A stretch of DNA of 64,000 bases. Origin: Parahoeflea olei (GTDB lineage: Bacteria; Pseudomonadota; Alphaproteobacteria; Rhizobiales; Rhizobiaceae). The notes beneath the pieces are model-generated. The model was not told where the DNA came from. It did not search any database and saw nothing but the letters and a program-made list of their open reading frames with translations. The translations under genes were made by a program, and so were the position numbers. The stretch is from positions 434,001 to 498,000 of the forward strand of contig NZ_LQZT01000012.1 of the NCBI RefSeq assembly GCF_001703635.1. The letters are read 5' to 3'. Of this stretch, positions 8,748-16,767 are shown piece by piece (the first letter of the stretch is position 1; each line of letters opens with the position of its first letter).

Positions 8748-9437
8748 TCAATCGCGCAGGATCACCTCGTTGCGGCGCATCTCGAAGGCCGAGAGCGAGG
8801 AGATGAAGTTCATGCCGAGCAGGCTCTGCTCGAGCTGGCCGGGTTCGGCCACCATGGCGCGCAGGCCGGTCCTTTCGATGGAGCCGATCTCGACCCGGTC
8901 GAGCCGCACCGCGGCGGCGTTGGCCTGGCCATTGGCGGTGCTGATCACCAGCGAGTAGCTCAGGTCCTCGTCCCGGAAGCCGATGCGAATGGCGTCGTCA
9001 TGCGACAGCGCGATCGAGGTGGCGCCGGTGTCGATCAGGAAGTTGACGGGCTGGCCGTTGACCTTGCCCGCGGCTTCGAAATGGCCGTTCATGGACTTGT
9101 GGATCGCAACCGCGGTCCCGGTCTCGTCGGCGACCATGACCGGGCGTCCCGGCGCGAGGCCGCCTGCCACGCGCAGCACCATGTCCCGGGCCTGGTCCTG
9201 GTAGAGATATCCGGTCACGAAGCCCAGGATGATGACGGTCCAGATCACCAGGTTCTTGACCATCTCGCCGATATTGCGGTGCGCGCCGACCACGCCCGCG
9301 CCGATGACCGCCGCAAACAGGCCGAGATAGACGAGGCTCGCGAACTCGTCATTGGCGAGGCCGAAGCTCATGCCCGAATCGTGGTTGAAGATCAGCACGG
9401 CAAGCGCGACGCCGATCAGCGCGAGGATGAAGATCAT
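8748..9437 (-). CDS. TIGR02281-family clan AA aspartic protease, membrane-bound
   Basis: A 229-residue protein with three hydrophobic helices (about 2-18, 35-50 and 62-79), then a retropepsin-like domain. The domain begins at VAIHKSMNGHFEA and carries the catalytic motif FLIDTGATSIAL with Asp136, followed by LDRVEIGSIER and LLGMNFISSLSAFEM, the pattern of TIGR02281 proteins. One catalytic Asp per chain implies action as a dimer. The start at 9437 overlaps the end of the DUF1289 gene by 4 bases (ATGA), so the two are translationally coupled. The protease substrate is unknown. Confidence 0.87.
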   Translation of the reverse strand: MIFILALIGVALAVLIFNHDSGMSFGLANDEFASLVYLGLFAAVIGAGVVGAHRNIGEMVKNLVIWTVIILGFVTGYLYQDQARDMVLRVAGGLAPGRPVMVADETGTAVAIHKSMNGHFEAAGKVNGQPVNFLIDTGATSIALSHDDAIRIGFRDEDLSYSLVISTANGQANAAAVRLDRVEIGSIERTGLRAMVAEPGQLEQSLLGMNFISSLSAFEMRRNEVILRD

Positions 9438-9670
9438 TCCGGCTGCGCGTCCAGGCGCTCGCGGGCCATCCTGGCCCGGCGCGTTTCCCGCCTCGGCTTG
9501 CGTTCCACCGTTTCGAGCCGGGCAGGCAGTTCGGCCATCACCCGCTCGCGGGTTTCGGGCGTGTAGCCGATCCATCCGGCGATTTCGTCACGCGTGCGAC
9601 CGCACCCGAAGCAGTATCCGGTGGTCATGTCGATCGAGCAGACGAGAATGCACGGGGACGGAATGCTCAT
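9434..9670 (-). CDS. DUF1289 domain-containing protein
   Basis: A 78-residue protein whose first 25 residues have four cysteines at 7, 11, 20 and 23 (P-C-x3-C-x8-C-x2-C), followed by R-x-R-D-E-I-A-x-W and an Arg-rich tail. This is the DUF1289 pattern, most likely a small zinc- or Fe-S-binding domain. It is the first gene of a two-gene unit with the aspartic protease, which overlaps its stop. The specific role is unknown. Confidence 0.88.
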   Translation of the reverse strand: MSIPSPCILVCSIDMTTGYCFGCGRTRDEIAGWIGYTPETRERVMAELPARLETVERKPRRETRRARMARERLDAQPE

Positions 9671-9720
9671 GGGGTCCTTCGGCTCAGCTGCGGTGCGGCG
9701 CTCGGCCCTATATCGGGTCT

Positions 9721-10503
9721 TCAGATCAAAAGGGCAAGTGTGACAAGCGCCGCGGTCTCGGCGATCTGCTGGCTCGCGCCGAGCGTGTCGCCGGTGTTGC
9801 CGTGAAGCTTGCGGCCGACGAGACCGGTCCACTGGTTGACGGCCACCGCGGCAACGGCGAGCGCCAGGGCGGCTGGCAGCAGCCCGATCGACAGGCCGGC
9901 CAGAACGATGAACCCGACCCCGCCGGTGAGCAGCGCCCGGGCCGTGGCGCCGTCTGCGGGCGCCCCCACGGAGGCTGCCACGCCGTCGCGGCGGGCGGGG
10001 GGCAGTTCGTTCCAGTGCCAGGTGATCGCCGTACGCGACAGGGCGGCGACGGCAAAAAAGGCAAGCCCTGCGTTCCAGCCACCGACCACCGAGATGAGGA
10101 TGGTGAGCGCCGTGGCGCGCAGCGCGAAGCTCACCAGCAGCGCGAGCACCCCATAGGTCCCGGTGCGGCTGTCCTTCATGATGTCGAGCATGTGGTCGCG
10201 GCCGCCGCGGGCGCCGAAGGCATCGGCGGAATCGGCAAGGCCGTCCTCGTGCAGCGCGCCGGTCACGCCGAGGAACAGCGCCAGCGTCAGCAGGGCGCTG
10301 AGCGCGGCATTGGCCCCGAGCAGGGACAGGATCCACAACAGCAGGACCGGCAGCAGGGCGATGACCACGCCTGCGGCCGGGAACATGCCCGAGGCGCGCG
10401 AGAGCGTGCCGTCATGGGTGGCGAAGTAATGCGCGGGCACCGGCAGGCGGCTGAGGAAGCCCGTGGCGCGGGCGATGTCGTCGATATGGTCGCGAAAAGG
10501 CAA
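9721..10503 (-). CDS. cobS: Adenosylcobinamide-GDP ribazoletransferase CobS
   Basis: Integral membrane enzyme that joins adenosylcobinamide-GDP with alpha-ribazole to make adenosylcobalamin (phosphate), the last assembly step of vitamin B12. The 260 residues have FLSRLPVP near the N-terminus, the acidic motif HEDGLADSADAFG, and five to seven hydrophobic helices. The best start is a TTG at 10503 with GAGGAG six bases upstream; the nearby ATG is in another frame. It is divergent from cobT, its pathway partner, across 114 bases. In rhizobia the same genes are also named cobV (cobS) and cobU (cobT). Confidence 0.93.
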   Translation of the reverse strand: MPFRDHIDDIARATGFLSRLPVPAHYFATHDGTLSRASGMFPAAGVVIALLPVLLLWILSLLGANAALSALLTLALFLGVTGALHEDGLADSADAFGARGGRDHMLDIMKDSRTGTYGVLALLVSFALRATALTILISVVGGWNAGLAFFAVAALSRTAITWHWNELPPARRDGVAASVGAPADGATARALLTGGVGFIVLAGLSIGLLPAALALAVAAVAVNQWTGLVGRKLHGNTGDTLGASQQIAETAALVTLALLI

Positions 10504-10617
10504 TTTGGGCTCCTCAGGCTGCGACGTGATGGCATGCGAAAATGATTGTCCTTGGACGATTCGACAATTACACCGGGCCAGCCCGCGCGTCATGCGCCAC
10601 AATGCCAGGAGACCAAA

Positions 10618-11634
10618 ATGAGTGCCAGCGGTATGCCCTTCGATGATTTTCGGGACCTCCTGCGCAACATGCCGGGACCCGACACCGCGGCGCTGGCCGC
10701 GGCGCGCGAACGTGACGCGCAACTGACCAAGCCGCTCGGCGCGCTGGGCCGGCTCGAGGAAATTGCCTTCTGGCTCGCGGCCTGGACCGGTCGTTCGCCG
10801 CAGGTCACGCGCCCGCTGGTGGCGATCTTCGCGGGCAACCACGGCGTGACCGCGCAGGGCGTGACGCCCTATCCGCCGTCGGTGACGGCACAGATGGTGT
10901 CGAACTTCGCCGCCGGCGGCGCGGCCATCAACCAGATCTGCGTCGCCCATGATCTGGGGCTCAAGATCTTCGACCTGGCGCTGGAAATCCCGACCGGTGA
11001 CATTTCCGTGGAAGCGGCGATGGACGAGCGCACATGCGCCGCGACCATGGCGTTCGGCATGGAGGCGGTCGCCGGCGGCACCGACCTTCTGTGCATCGGC
11101 GAGATGGGGATCGGCAACACCACCATTGCCGCGGCGATCTTCCACGGGCTTTACGGCGGATCGGCGGCCGACTGGGTCGGCCCCGGGACCGGTTCGGAAG
11201 GCGAGGTGCTGAAGCGCAAGATCGCCGCGGTCGAGGCCGCGGTCAAGCTGCACAAGCCGCATCTGGGCGATCCGCTGGAACTGCTCCGGCGGCTTGGCGG
11301 GCGCGAGCTGGCGGCAATGGCCGGCGCGATCCTCGCCGCGCGCATGGAGCGGATTCCGGTGCTGATCGACGGTTACGTGGCCACGGCCGCTGCGGCGGTG
11401 CTGTATGCCGCCAACCCGCGTGCGCTCGATCATTGCCTGATCGGCCATGTCTCCGCGGAGCCGGGCCACATGGCCGCCATCGAGAAGCTCGGCAAGACGC
11501 CGCTGCTGGCGCTCGGCATGCGGCTCGGCGAAGGCACCGGTGCCGCGCTGGCGGCCGGCATCGTCAAGGCGGCCGCGCTCTGCCATTCCGGCATGGCGAC
11601 GTTTGCCGATGCGGGCGTCACGACCAAGGATTAG
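10618..11634 (+). CDS. cobT: Nicotinate-nucleotide--dimethylbenzimidazole phosphoribosyltransferase CobT
   Basis: Makes alpha-ribazole-5'-phosphate from nicotinate mononucleotide and dimethylbenzimidazole, giving the lower ligand that CobS attaches. The 338 residues match the family: TKPLGALGRLEEIA, FAGNHGVTAQGVTPYP, IGEMGIGNTTIAAAI, GPGTGS, LIDGYVATAAA and the C-terminal GEGTGAALA, which holds the catalytic Glu. The start at 10618 has AGGAG at ideal spacing; the frame is open further upstream but without a ribosome-binding site. It is divergent from cobS. Confidence 0.94.
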   Translation: MSASGMPFDDFRDLLRNMPGPDTAALAAARERDAQLTKPLGALGRLEEIAFWLAAWTGRSPQVTRPLVAIFAGNHGVTAQGVTPYPPSVTAQMVSNFAAGGAAINQICVAHDLGLKIFDLALEIPTGDISVEAAMDERTCAATMAFGMEAVAGGTDLLCIGEMGIGNTTIAAAIFHGLYGGSAADWVGPGTGSEGEVLKRKIAAVEAAVKLHKPHLGDPLELLRRLGGRELAAMAGAILAARMERIPVLIDGYVATAAAAVLYAANPRALDHCLIGHVSAEPGHMAAIEKLGKTPLLALGMRLGEGTGAALAAGIVKAAALCHSGMATFADAGVTTKD

Positions 11635-11645
11635 ACTGCAGTCCA

Positions 11646-11659
11646 CAGGGCGCGCCCTG
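11646..11659. terminator. 14-bp palindrome between convergent cobT and histidine kinase genes
   Basis: CAGGGCGCGCCCTG is a perfect palindrome in the 46-base gap between two converging genes. It may serve as a bidirectional stop, but no T-tract is present on either side, so confidence is low. Confidence 0.25.
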
Positions 11660-11680
11660 CCGGGAGATCCGGGCCGGGCG

Positions 11681-13198
11681 CTAGCTGAAAGCGCGCTTCT
11701 TCCGGTGCGGCGCGCCGGCCAGGCCTTCGATCGGGGCCATACTTTCGAGCACGCGCTCGCGCGGAAGGATGGCGATGCCTTCGGTGCCTTCGCGCAGCTT
11801 CGACTTGAAGACGAATTCGCCGCCGTGCTTGGCAAGGATCGCCTGCACGATCGGCAGGCCCAGACCGGTGCCCTGTTCGGCGCTCTTGATGGCGATCGAG
11901 CCCTGACCGAAAGCCGACAGCACCACCGGGATTTCCTCTTCGGGAATGCCCGGTCCGTTGTCCCGGATCGACACATACTGGCCGCCGCCGGCCGTCCAGC
12001 CGAGCTTGACCTGGATTTCGCCGCCCGAAGGGGTGAATTTCACGGCGTTCGACAGCAGATTGAGGATCACCTGGCGGATTGCCTTCTCGTCGGCCCAGAC
12101 CAGGGGCAGGTTTTCCTCGAAGGCTTCGGTGATGCGGATATTCTTGCTGCGTGCCTTGAGCTGCACCAGCCCGATGCAGTCCTCGGCAATGCTGGCGAAG
12201 GAGAGTGCGGCTTCGTTGAGCTCGTAGCGGCCTGCCTCGATCCGCGACAGATCGAGAATCTCGTTGATCAGGTTGAGAAGATGCTGGCCGGAGCGGTGGA
12301 TATCGCCGACATATTCCTTGTAGTTCGGGTTCTCGATCGGGCCGAGCACTTCCCCCGCCATGACTTCGGAGAAGCCGAGAATCGCGTTCAGCGGGGTTCT
12401 GAGCTCATGGCTCATCGAAGCCAGGAACCGGGATTTGGCGAGATTGGATTCCTCGGCGCGGCGGCGGGCCTCGTCGGACACGGAATTGGCCACTTCCAGC
12501 TCGGCGATCAGGTCGTCCTTTTCGGTCTGGAAGCTGAGCATCTTCAGGTTCGCCGAATAAAGCCGCTGCGACATGAAGAGGAAGAACAGCGCCGCGCCCA
12601 AGATCATGGCCAGCACCGCGAAATCCGAGATATGGTGGTCGATCCCCACGCGCAGCGCCAGTGCGGACACGGTCGGCACGGTGACGAGATAAAGCGCAAG
12701 GCGGGAGGCGAAGGTGGTCATGGCGGTCGCGGCCAGCGCGATCAGCAGCACGGCCGACTTGTAGGAATTGAAGGTGTCGCCCCCGCAGGTGGTGCAGTCC
12801 TGAAAGGCAAACAGCGCCCAGCTCAGCCCGATCAAGCCATAGATGATGAGGAACCGCCGCCGCCAGCGTTCCACCGCCTCGGCATTGCCGGTTTCGCGCG
12901 CGGCGCGACGGGCCATCAGCACGAGGCCGGCATAGACGAACAGGGTGGCCAGCGCCCAGGCGATCAGCCACACGGCCTGGTCGAACCACAGCCCGCCGAT
13001 GGCCGCCAGAATCACCAGCATCGGCGGTGCCGCGGCCCCCTGAAGCAGGGCGTTGACATGCAGGCGGTTCATTTCAAGGTCGAATTCGGGCGGCATCTCC
13101 CGGCCGTGCTGCAGCCGTTCGCGGGTGGCGCGCACGGCCTTGACCACCTCGGCGTTCTTGTGAACGCGCGAGCGATCGACAATGTTCTTGTCGGTCAT
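11681..13198 (-). CDS. Membrane sensor histidine kinase
   Basis: A 505-residue sensor kinase. A cytoplasmic head (1-55) precedes about six membrane helices between 57 and 210, with a short loop holding two cysteines (C135 and C138, DCTTCGGD). A coiled-coil linker (about 215-258) leads to the HisKA domain with the phospho-acceptor His264 in SMSHELRTPL, then the ATPase domain with the N box ILNLLSNAVKFTP, DNGPGIP and GTGLGLPIV. No response regulator lies beside it, so it is an orphan kinase in this window. The ATG at 13198 was chosen because the frame further upstream shows no conserved sequence. The signal sensed is unknown; the Cys pair hints at redox or metal (speculative). Confidence 0.88.
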   Translation of the reverse strand: MTDKNIVDRSRVHKNAEVVKAVRATRERLQHGREMPPEFDLEMNRLHVNALLQGAAAPPMLVILAAIGGLWFDQAVWLIAWALATLFVYAGLVLMARRAARETGNAEAVERWRRRFLIIYGLIGLSWALFAFQDCTTCGGDTFNSYKSAVLLIALAATAMTTFASRLALYLVTVPTVSALALRVGIDHHISDFAVLAMILGAALFFLFMSQRLYSANLKMLSFQTEKDDLIAELEVANSVSDEARRRAEESNLAKSRFLASMSHELRTPLNAILGFSEVMAGEVLGPIENPNYKEYVGDIHRSGQHLLNLINEILDLSRIEAGRYELNEAALSFASIAEDCIGLVQLKARSKNIRITEAFEENLPLVWADEKAIRQVILNLLSNAVKFTPSGGEIQVKLGWTAGGGQYVSIRDNGPGIPEEEIPVVLSAFGQGSIAIKSAEQGTGLGLPIVQAILAKHGGEFVFKSKLREGTEGIAILPRERVLESMAPIEGLAGAPHRKKRAFS

Positions 13199-13359
13199 GG
13201 TCTGATGCTGCGTCACCTGGTAACCCGGCCCCTTTGCTCCGGTTGGAAAAACTAAAGTTAAAAGTTTAAGAACTTGTTTGCATGTTTGCCGCTTTCGCGG
13301 ATTCATCGTTGGGACAGGGCGAACGCTCCGGTGGCTGCCGGGCAGGGATGCAAGCGCGC

Positions 13360-13983
13360 ATGAGATCTCCACTTCGCAGGCGAGGCCGGCGCCGCAGCCG
13401 GGGCCGCCGTTTTGCCGATGCGGTTTGGGTCGTGGCCCTGTTCGTCGTCCTCACGCTCGCAGCCGCATGGCTCGAGCGCTACGCCGGCGAGGAGATTTCC
13501 GGTCCGGTGCGCGTGGTCGATGGCGACAGCCTCGTCTCGGGCGCGCGCCGGTTCCGGCTCAAGGGGATCGATGCGCCGGAGATCAGCCAGCAGTGCGAGA
13601 GAGGCGGCGCCGCCTATCCTTGCGGGCGGGAGGCGGCAGCGCATCTGCGCGATCTCGCGCGCGGCGATGTGGCCTGCGTCAGCGAAGGCCGCGACCGCTA
13701 CGGGCGCACGCTGGTGCGGTGCCGCGCGGGCGGTGTCGATCTCAATCAGGCGATGGTGCGCTCCGGCCATGCCGTCGCCTATGGCGACTACCGCGTGGCC
13801 GAAGCCGAAGCCCGCGCCGAGAAGCGCGGTCTCTGGGCGGGCACCTTCGCGCAGCCCGCGGAGTGGCGCGCCGGCAGGGCCGAGCCGGAGCGCTGGTCGC
13901 TCGTCGATCTCGCGATCGAACAGGCCGGCGCGCTCTGGCTCGCGCTCAAGTCATGGGTCTCCGGCGGCCGGGAGGTGGGCTGA
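13360..13983 (+). CDS. Thermonuclease-family (SNase-like) nuclease, membrane-anchored
   Basis: A staphylococcal-nuclease fold protein of about 207 residues. A very basic N-terminus and one membrane helix (about 21-37) precede the nuclease domain. Catalytic residues are visible: RLKGIDAPE supplies Arg66, Asp71 and Glu74, and RDRYGRTLV supplies the second Arg (116). The motifs VVDGDSL and LNQAMVRSGHAVAY also match. The start is uncertain: ATGs at 13282, 13348 and 13360 are in frame and none has a strong ribosome-binding site; 13360 has AGGGA some way upstream. It likely acts in the periplasm or at the membrane face, with an unknown nucleic acid target. Confidence 0.85.
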   Translation: MRSPLRRRGRRRSRGRRFADAVWVVALFVVLTLAAAWLERYAGEEISGPVRVVDGDSLVSGARRFRLKGIDAPEISQQCERGGAAYPCGREAAAHLRDLARGDVACVSEGRDRYGRTLVRCRAGGVDLNQAMVRSGHAVAYGDYRVAEAEARAEKRGLWAGTFAQPAEWRAGRAEPERWSLVDLAIEQAGALWLALKSWVSGGREVG

Positions 13984-14004
13984 GCGGGGCGATGGTCCGC
14001 CTTG

Positions 14005-14598
14005 TCAGGCGTGACGGATTTCGGTGCCGAGCACCTTCAGGCATTCGCGCATGAAGGCGGCGAGTGCCGTCCAGCCCTTGGCCGAGACCATGGTGCCGTC
14101 GACATAGGCGTCGGTGGGCGACAGGTCGATGAAGGTTCCGCCGGCCAGCGTCACTTCCGGCTCGCAGGCGCCGAGCCCGGCCACCTTCTTGCCGCGCACC
14201 ACGCCGTCGACCGCGATCAGGATCTGCACGCCATGGCAGATGGTGAAGATCGGCTTCCTGGCCTCGTGGAAATGGCGCACGATCGCCTGCACGCGCTTGT
14301 CGGTGCGGATATATTCCGGCCCGCGCCCGCCGGCGCAATAGACCGCGTCATAGCTGTCGAGCTGCTTTTCCGCCTCCGAGAAGGTCTTGTTCAGGGTGAC
14401 GTTGTGGCCGAGCTTTTCGGTGTAGGTCTGGTCGCCCTCGAAATCATGCAGTGAGGTGCGCAATATATCGCCCGCCTTCTTGTCTGGACAGACCACATGG
14501 ACCGTATGTCCAACAGCCTCCATGGCTTGTTCGAACACAAAAATCTCATATTCCTCGGTAAAATCGCCTGTCAGCATCAGTATTTTCTTGCCTGGCAT
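14005..14598 (-). CDS. DJ-1/PfpI-family protein
   Basis: A 197-residue cytoplasmic protein of the DJ-1/PfpI/ThiJ superfamily. It has ILMLTGDFTEEYE at the N-terminus, with a Glu that normally contacts the active cysteine, DAVYCAGGRGPEYIR, and the nucleophile elbow TICHGVQIL with Cys121-His122. Relatives are glyoxalase III-like, deglycase-like or chaperone-like enzymes, and which of these applies cannot be read from sequence. It is divergent from the GST gene at 14823 and shares a 224-base intergenic region that holds a striking palindrome, so joint control in a stress response is likely (inference). Confidence 0.88.
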   Translation of the reverse strand: MPGKKILMLTGDFTEEYEIFVFEQAMEAVGHTVHVVCPDKKAGDILRTSLHDFEGDQTYTEKLGHNVTLNKTFSEAEKQLDSYDAVYCAGGRGPEYIRTDKRVQAIVRHFHEARKPIFTICHGVQILIAVDGVVRGKKVAGLGACEPEVTLAGGTFIDLSPTDAYVDGTMVSAKGWTALAAFMRECLKVLGTEIRHA

Positions 14599-14646
14599 GG
14601 GGTTCCTCCCGGTTTGGACCGCACTGTGTTACGTGTGTCAGGTAAA

Positions 14647-14661
14647 ATTGGTCCGACCAGT
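14647..14661. promoter_or_regulatory. GntR/FadR-like palindromic operator
   Basis: ATTGGTC-C-GACCAGT is a near-perfect dyad (one mismatch in 7-base arms). The core TGGTC-N-GACCA is the half-site arrangement used by FadR/FCD-type GntR regulators. It lies 49 bases before the DJ-1 start and 162 bases before the GST start, next to an A/T-rich stretch. No GntR gene is in the window, so a regulator encoded elsewhere would have to bind it. Confidence 0.45.
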
Positions 14662-14822
14662 ACTTAAATCGGCAATCGTCCGGCGGTCAAGGGGAAGGGG
14701 CCATGACGGCGTACCATCGGGCGGCCGGCGGTGCGTTTTACGGCTTTGAGGCTTTCCTGAAGTCGCGGTTTGCTGTCTGATCGGGCGAGCCACCATGGCT
14801 TGAACAAGGGAGAGGACCGGGC

Positions 14823-15434
14823 ATGAAGCTTTACGACGGAGGGCGGGCGCCGAACCCGCGGCGGGTCAGTATTTTTCTGGCCGAGAAGGGCATCGAAATC
14901 GAAAAGGTGCCGGTCGATATGGGGCAGATGGGGCACCGCTCGGCCGAGGTCACCGCGCTCAATCCGCTGCAGCGGCTGCCGGTGCTGGTGCTCGATGACG
15001 GCACCGTGCTCTCAGAATCGGTGGCGATCTGCCGCTATATCGAGGAGCTTCATCCCGAACCGCCGCTGATGGGGACGGATGCCCGGGACAGGGCGATCGT
15101 GGAAATGTGGAACCGGCGGATGGAGCTGCATTTCCTGGCCTGCGTCGCCGCCGCCTTCCGTCACACCCACCCGGCGATGGTGGAGTGGGAGGTGCCGCAG
15201 CTGCCGGACTGGGGCGAGGCCAACCGGCCCAAGGCGCTCGCCTTCCTGGAATGGCTCGACACGGAACTGGCCGGGCGCGCGTTCATCGCCGGCGACCGCT
15301 ACACGATCGCCGACATTACCGGCCTGGTGGCGTTCGACTTCATGAAGCCGGCGCGCATCGCCCGGCCCGAGCATCTCACCCACGTCATGCGCTGGTATCG
15401 TGCGGTTTCCTCGCGGCCGAGCGCGCAGGCGTGA
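14823..15434 (+). CDS. Glutathione S-transferase family protein
   Basis: A 203-residue cytosolic GST. The thioredoxin-like N-terminal domain shows MKLYDGGRAPNPRRVSIFLAEKG, the cis-Pro segment NPLQRLPVLVLDDG and the glutathione-binding turn SESVAICRYIEE. The alpha-helical C-terminal domain carries the N-capping motif YTIADITGLVAFDF. Such enzymes conjugate or reduce electrophiles with glutathione. The start has GGAGAGGA upstream. The last codon overlaps the GTG start of the following DNA glycosylase (GTGA), so the two are translationally coupled. Confidence 0.9.
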   Translation: MKLYDGGRAPNPRRVSIFLAEKGIEIEKVPVDMGQMGHRSAEVTALNPLQRLPVLVLDDGTVLSESVAICRYIEELHPEPPLMGTDARDRAIVEMWNRRMELHFLACVAAAFRHTHPAMVEWEVPQLPDWGEANRPKALAFLEWLDTELAGRAFIAGDRYTIADITGLVAFDFMKPARIARPEHLTHVMRWYRAVSSRPSAQA

Positions 15435-16087
15435 GCGGCCCCGGCGGCCGGGCGGGCGATGCGGGGCTCGAGCGCCTGCTTCACGCCATTTCCGGGTGCC
15501 GGATCTGCCGCGACCACCCCGCCGGCGGGCCGGCGTATGCGCTGCCGCACGAGCCGCGGCCGGTCTGCTTTGCATCTGCTGAGGCGCCGATCCTGATCGC
15601 GGGCCAGGCGCCGGGCACCCGGGTGCATGCGAGCGGCAAGCCCTTCACCGATCCCTCCGGCGACCGGCTGCGGGATTGGCTCGGCGTCGATGAGGCGCGG
15701 TTCTACGATCCGGCGCGGTTCGCGATCGTGCCGATGGGCTTCTGCTTTCCGGGGCTCGATGCCAAGGGCAGCGACCTGCCGCCGCGCCGCGAGTGCGCGC
15801 CGGCCTGGCGGGCAGAGGTGATGGCGGCCATGCCGCAGCTCAAGCTGGTTCTGGCCATCGGACACTATGCGCAGGCCTGGCATCTGGGGCCGCTGCGGCA
15901 AAAGACCATGACCGAGACCGTGCGCGACTGGCGCGCGATCTTGGCTGCGACCGAACAGGGCGTGGCGGTGCTGCCGATGCCGCATCCGTCCTGGCGCAAC
16001 ACCGGCTGGATCCGCAAGAACCCGTGGTTCGAGAGAGACCTCCTGCCCGAACTCAAGGCGCGGGTGCATGCGCTGATCGGCGGTTAG
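15431..16087 (+). CDS. Uracil-DNA glycosylase superfamily protein, probable Fe-S type
   Basis: A 218-residue protein of the UDG superfamily (pfam03167), a base-excision DNA repair enzyme. It has the active-site strand ILIAGQAPGTRVHASGKPF (54-72) and the leucine-loop-like motif MPHPSWRN near the C-terminus. Cysteines follow the C-x2-C (23, 26), then C-x16-C pattern of iron-sulfur UDGs. The start is GTG at 15431, overlapping the GST stop by 4 bases; no ATG lies at a sensible position. The exact base specificity is not predictable. The pairing with GST suggests a shared response to DNA- or glutathione-reactive compounds (inference). Confidence 0.82.
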   Translation: MSGPGGRAGDAGLERLLHAISGCRICRDHPAGGPAYALPHEPRPVCFASAEAPILIAGQAPGTRVHASGKPFTDPSGDRLRDWLGVDEARFYDPARFAIVPMGFCFPGLDAKGSDLPPRRECAPAWRAEVMAAMPQLKLVLAIGHYAQAWHLGPLRQKTMTETVRDWRAILAATEQGVAVLPMPHPSWRNTGWIRKNPWFERDLLPELKARVHALIGG

Positions 16088-16207
16088 CGCGAAATGCAGG
16101 TTCTCGGGCACGAAATTCTGCTCCGTGACCCTGCGTAAGAAGATTATTCTTTGTCGGGCGGTGCGATTGGCGGTATCAGGGAGGAAATTCTACTTCCGGA
16201 GCCTTTC

Positions 16208-16696
16208 ATGGATCGTCTCGACCGCAAAATCCTTCGCCTGCTGCAAGAAGATTCCACGCTCGCCGTGGCCGAGATCGCCAAGAAGGTGGGGCTGTCGACC
16301 ACGCCCTGCTGGCGGCGCATCCAGAAGCTCGAGGAGGACGGCGTCATCCAGCGCCGTGTGGCGCTGCTCGATCCCGCGGCGATCAACGCCAAGGTGACGG
16401 TGTTCGTCTCGATCCGCACCAATTCGCACTCCAACGAATGGCTCAAGCGCTTCTCGGAGGTGATTTCCGAATTTCCCGAAGTCGTCGAATTCTACCGGAT
16501 GAGCGGCGACGTCGATTATCTGCTCCGGGTCGTGGTGCCGGACATCGCCGCCTATGACGCCTTCTACAAGCGGCTGATCGCCAAGATCGAGATCCGCGAC
16601 GTCTCTTCCTCCTTCGCGATGGAGCAGATCAAATACACCACCCAGTTGCCGCTCGACTATATCCAGCTCGCCAAGGAGCCTGGCAGCTCATCCTGA
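16208..16696 (+). CDS. Lrp/AsnC-family transcriptional regulator
   Basis: A 162-residue regulator. The N-terminal winged helix starts MDRLDRKILRLLQED and contains the AsnC HTH (AEIAKKVGLSTTPCWRRIQKLEEDGVI), followed by the RAM ligand-binding domain (about 65-150) with the FPEVVEFYRMSGDVDYLLRV segment. Family members respond to amino acids and often control amino acid transport or catabolism. The start at 16208 has GGAG upstream; an upstream in-frame start at 16151 adds 19 non-conserved residues. The target is unknown; no amino-acid gene is adjacent. Confidence 0.92.
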   Translation: MDRLDRKILRLLQEDSTLAVAEIAKKVGLSTTPCWRRIQKLEEDGVIQRRVALLDPAAINAKVTVFVSIRTNSHSNEWLKRFSEVISEFPEVVEFYRMSGDVDYLLRVVVPDIAAYDAFYKRLIAKIEIRDVSSSFAMEQIKYTTQLPLDYIQLAKEPGSSS

Positions 16697-16710
16697 GGAG
16701 TGCCCCTCAG
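16693..16710. terminator. Short hairpin overlapping the Lrp-family gene stop
   Basis: CTGAGG-AGTGCC-CCTCAG is a 6-bp stem with a 6-base loop that includes the stop codon, between converging genes. It is a possible weak terminator, with no T-run. Confidence 0.25.
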
Positions 16711-16767
16711 CGGTTAAGTCAGGTGGCGCGCCCAAGTGTTTGACAAGGAACGGTTTTCGGCGCTTGG

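Noticed and set aside
10504..10617. Cobalamin riboswitch between cobS and cobT
   Set aside because: Only 114 bases are available, no B12-box sequence was seen, and both genes have ordinary ribosome-binding sites.
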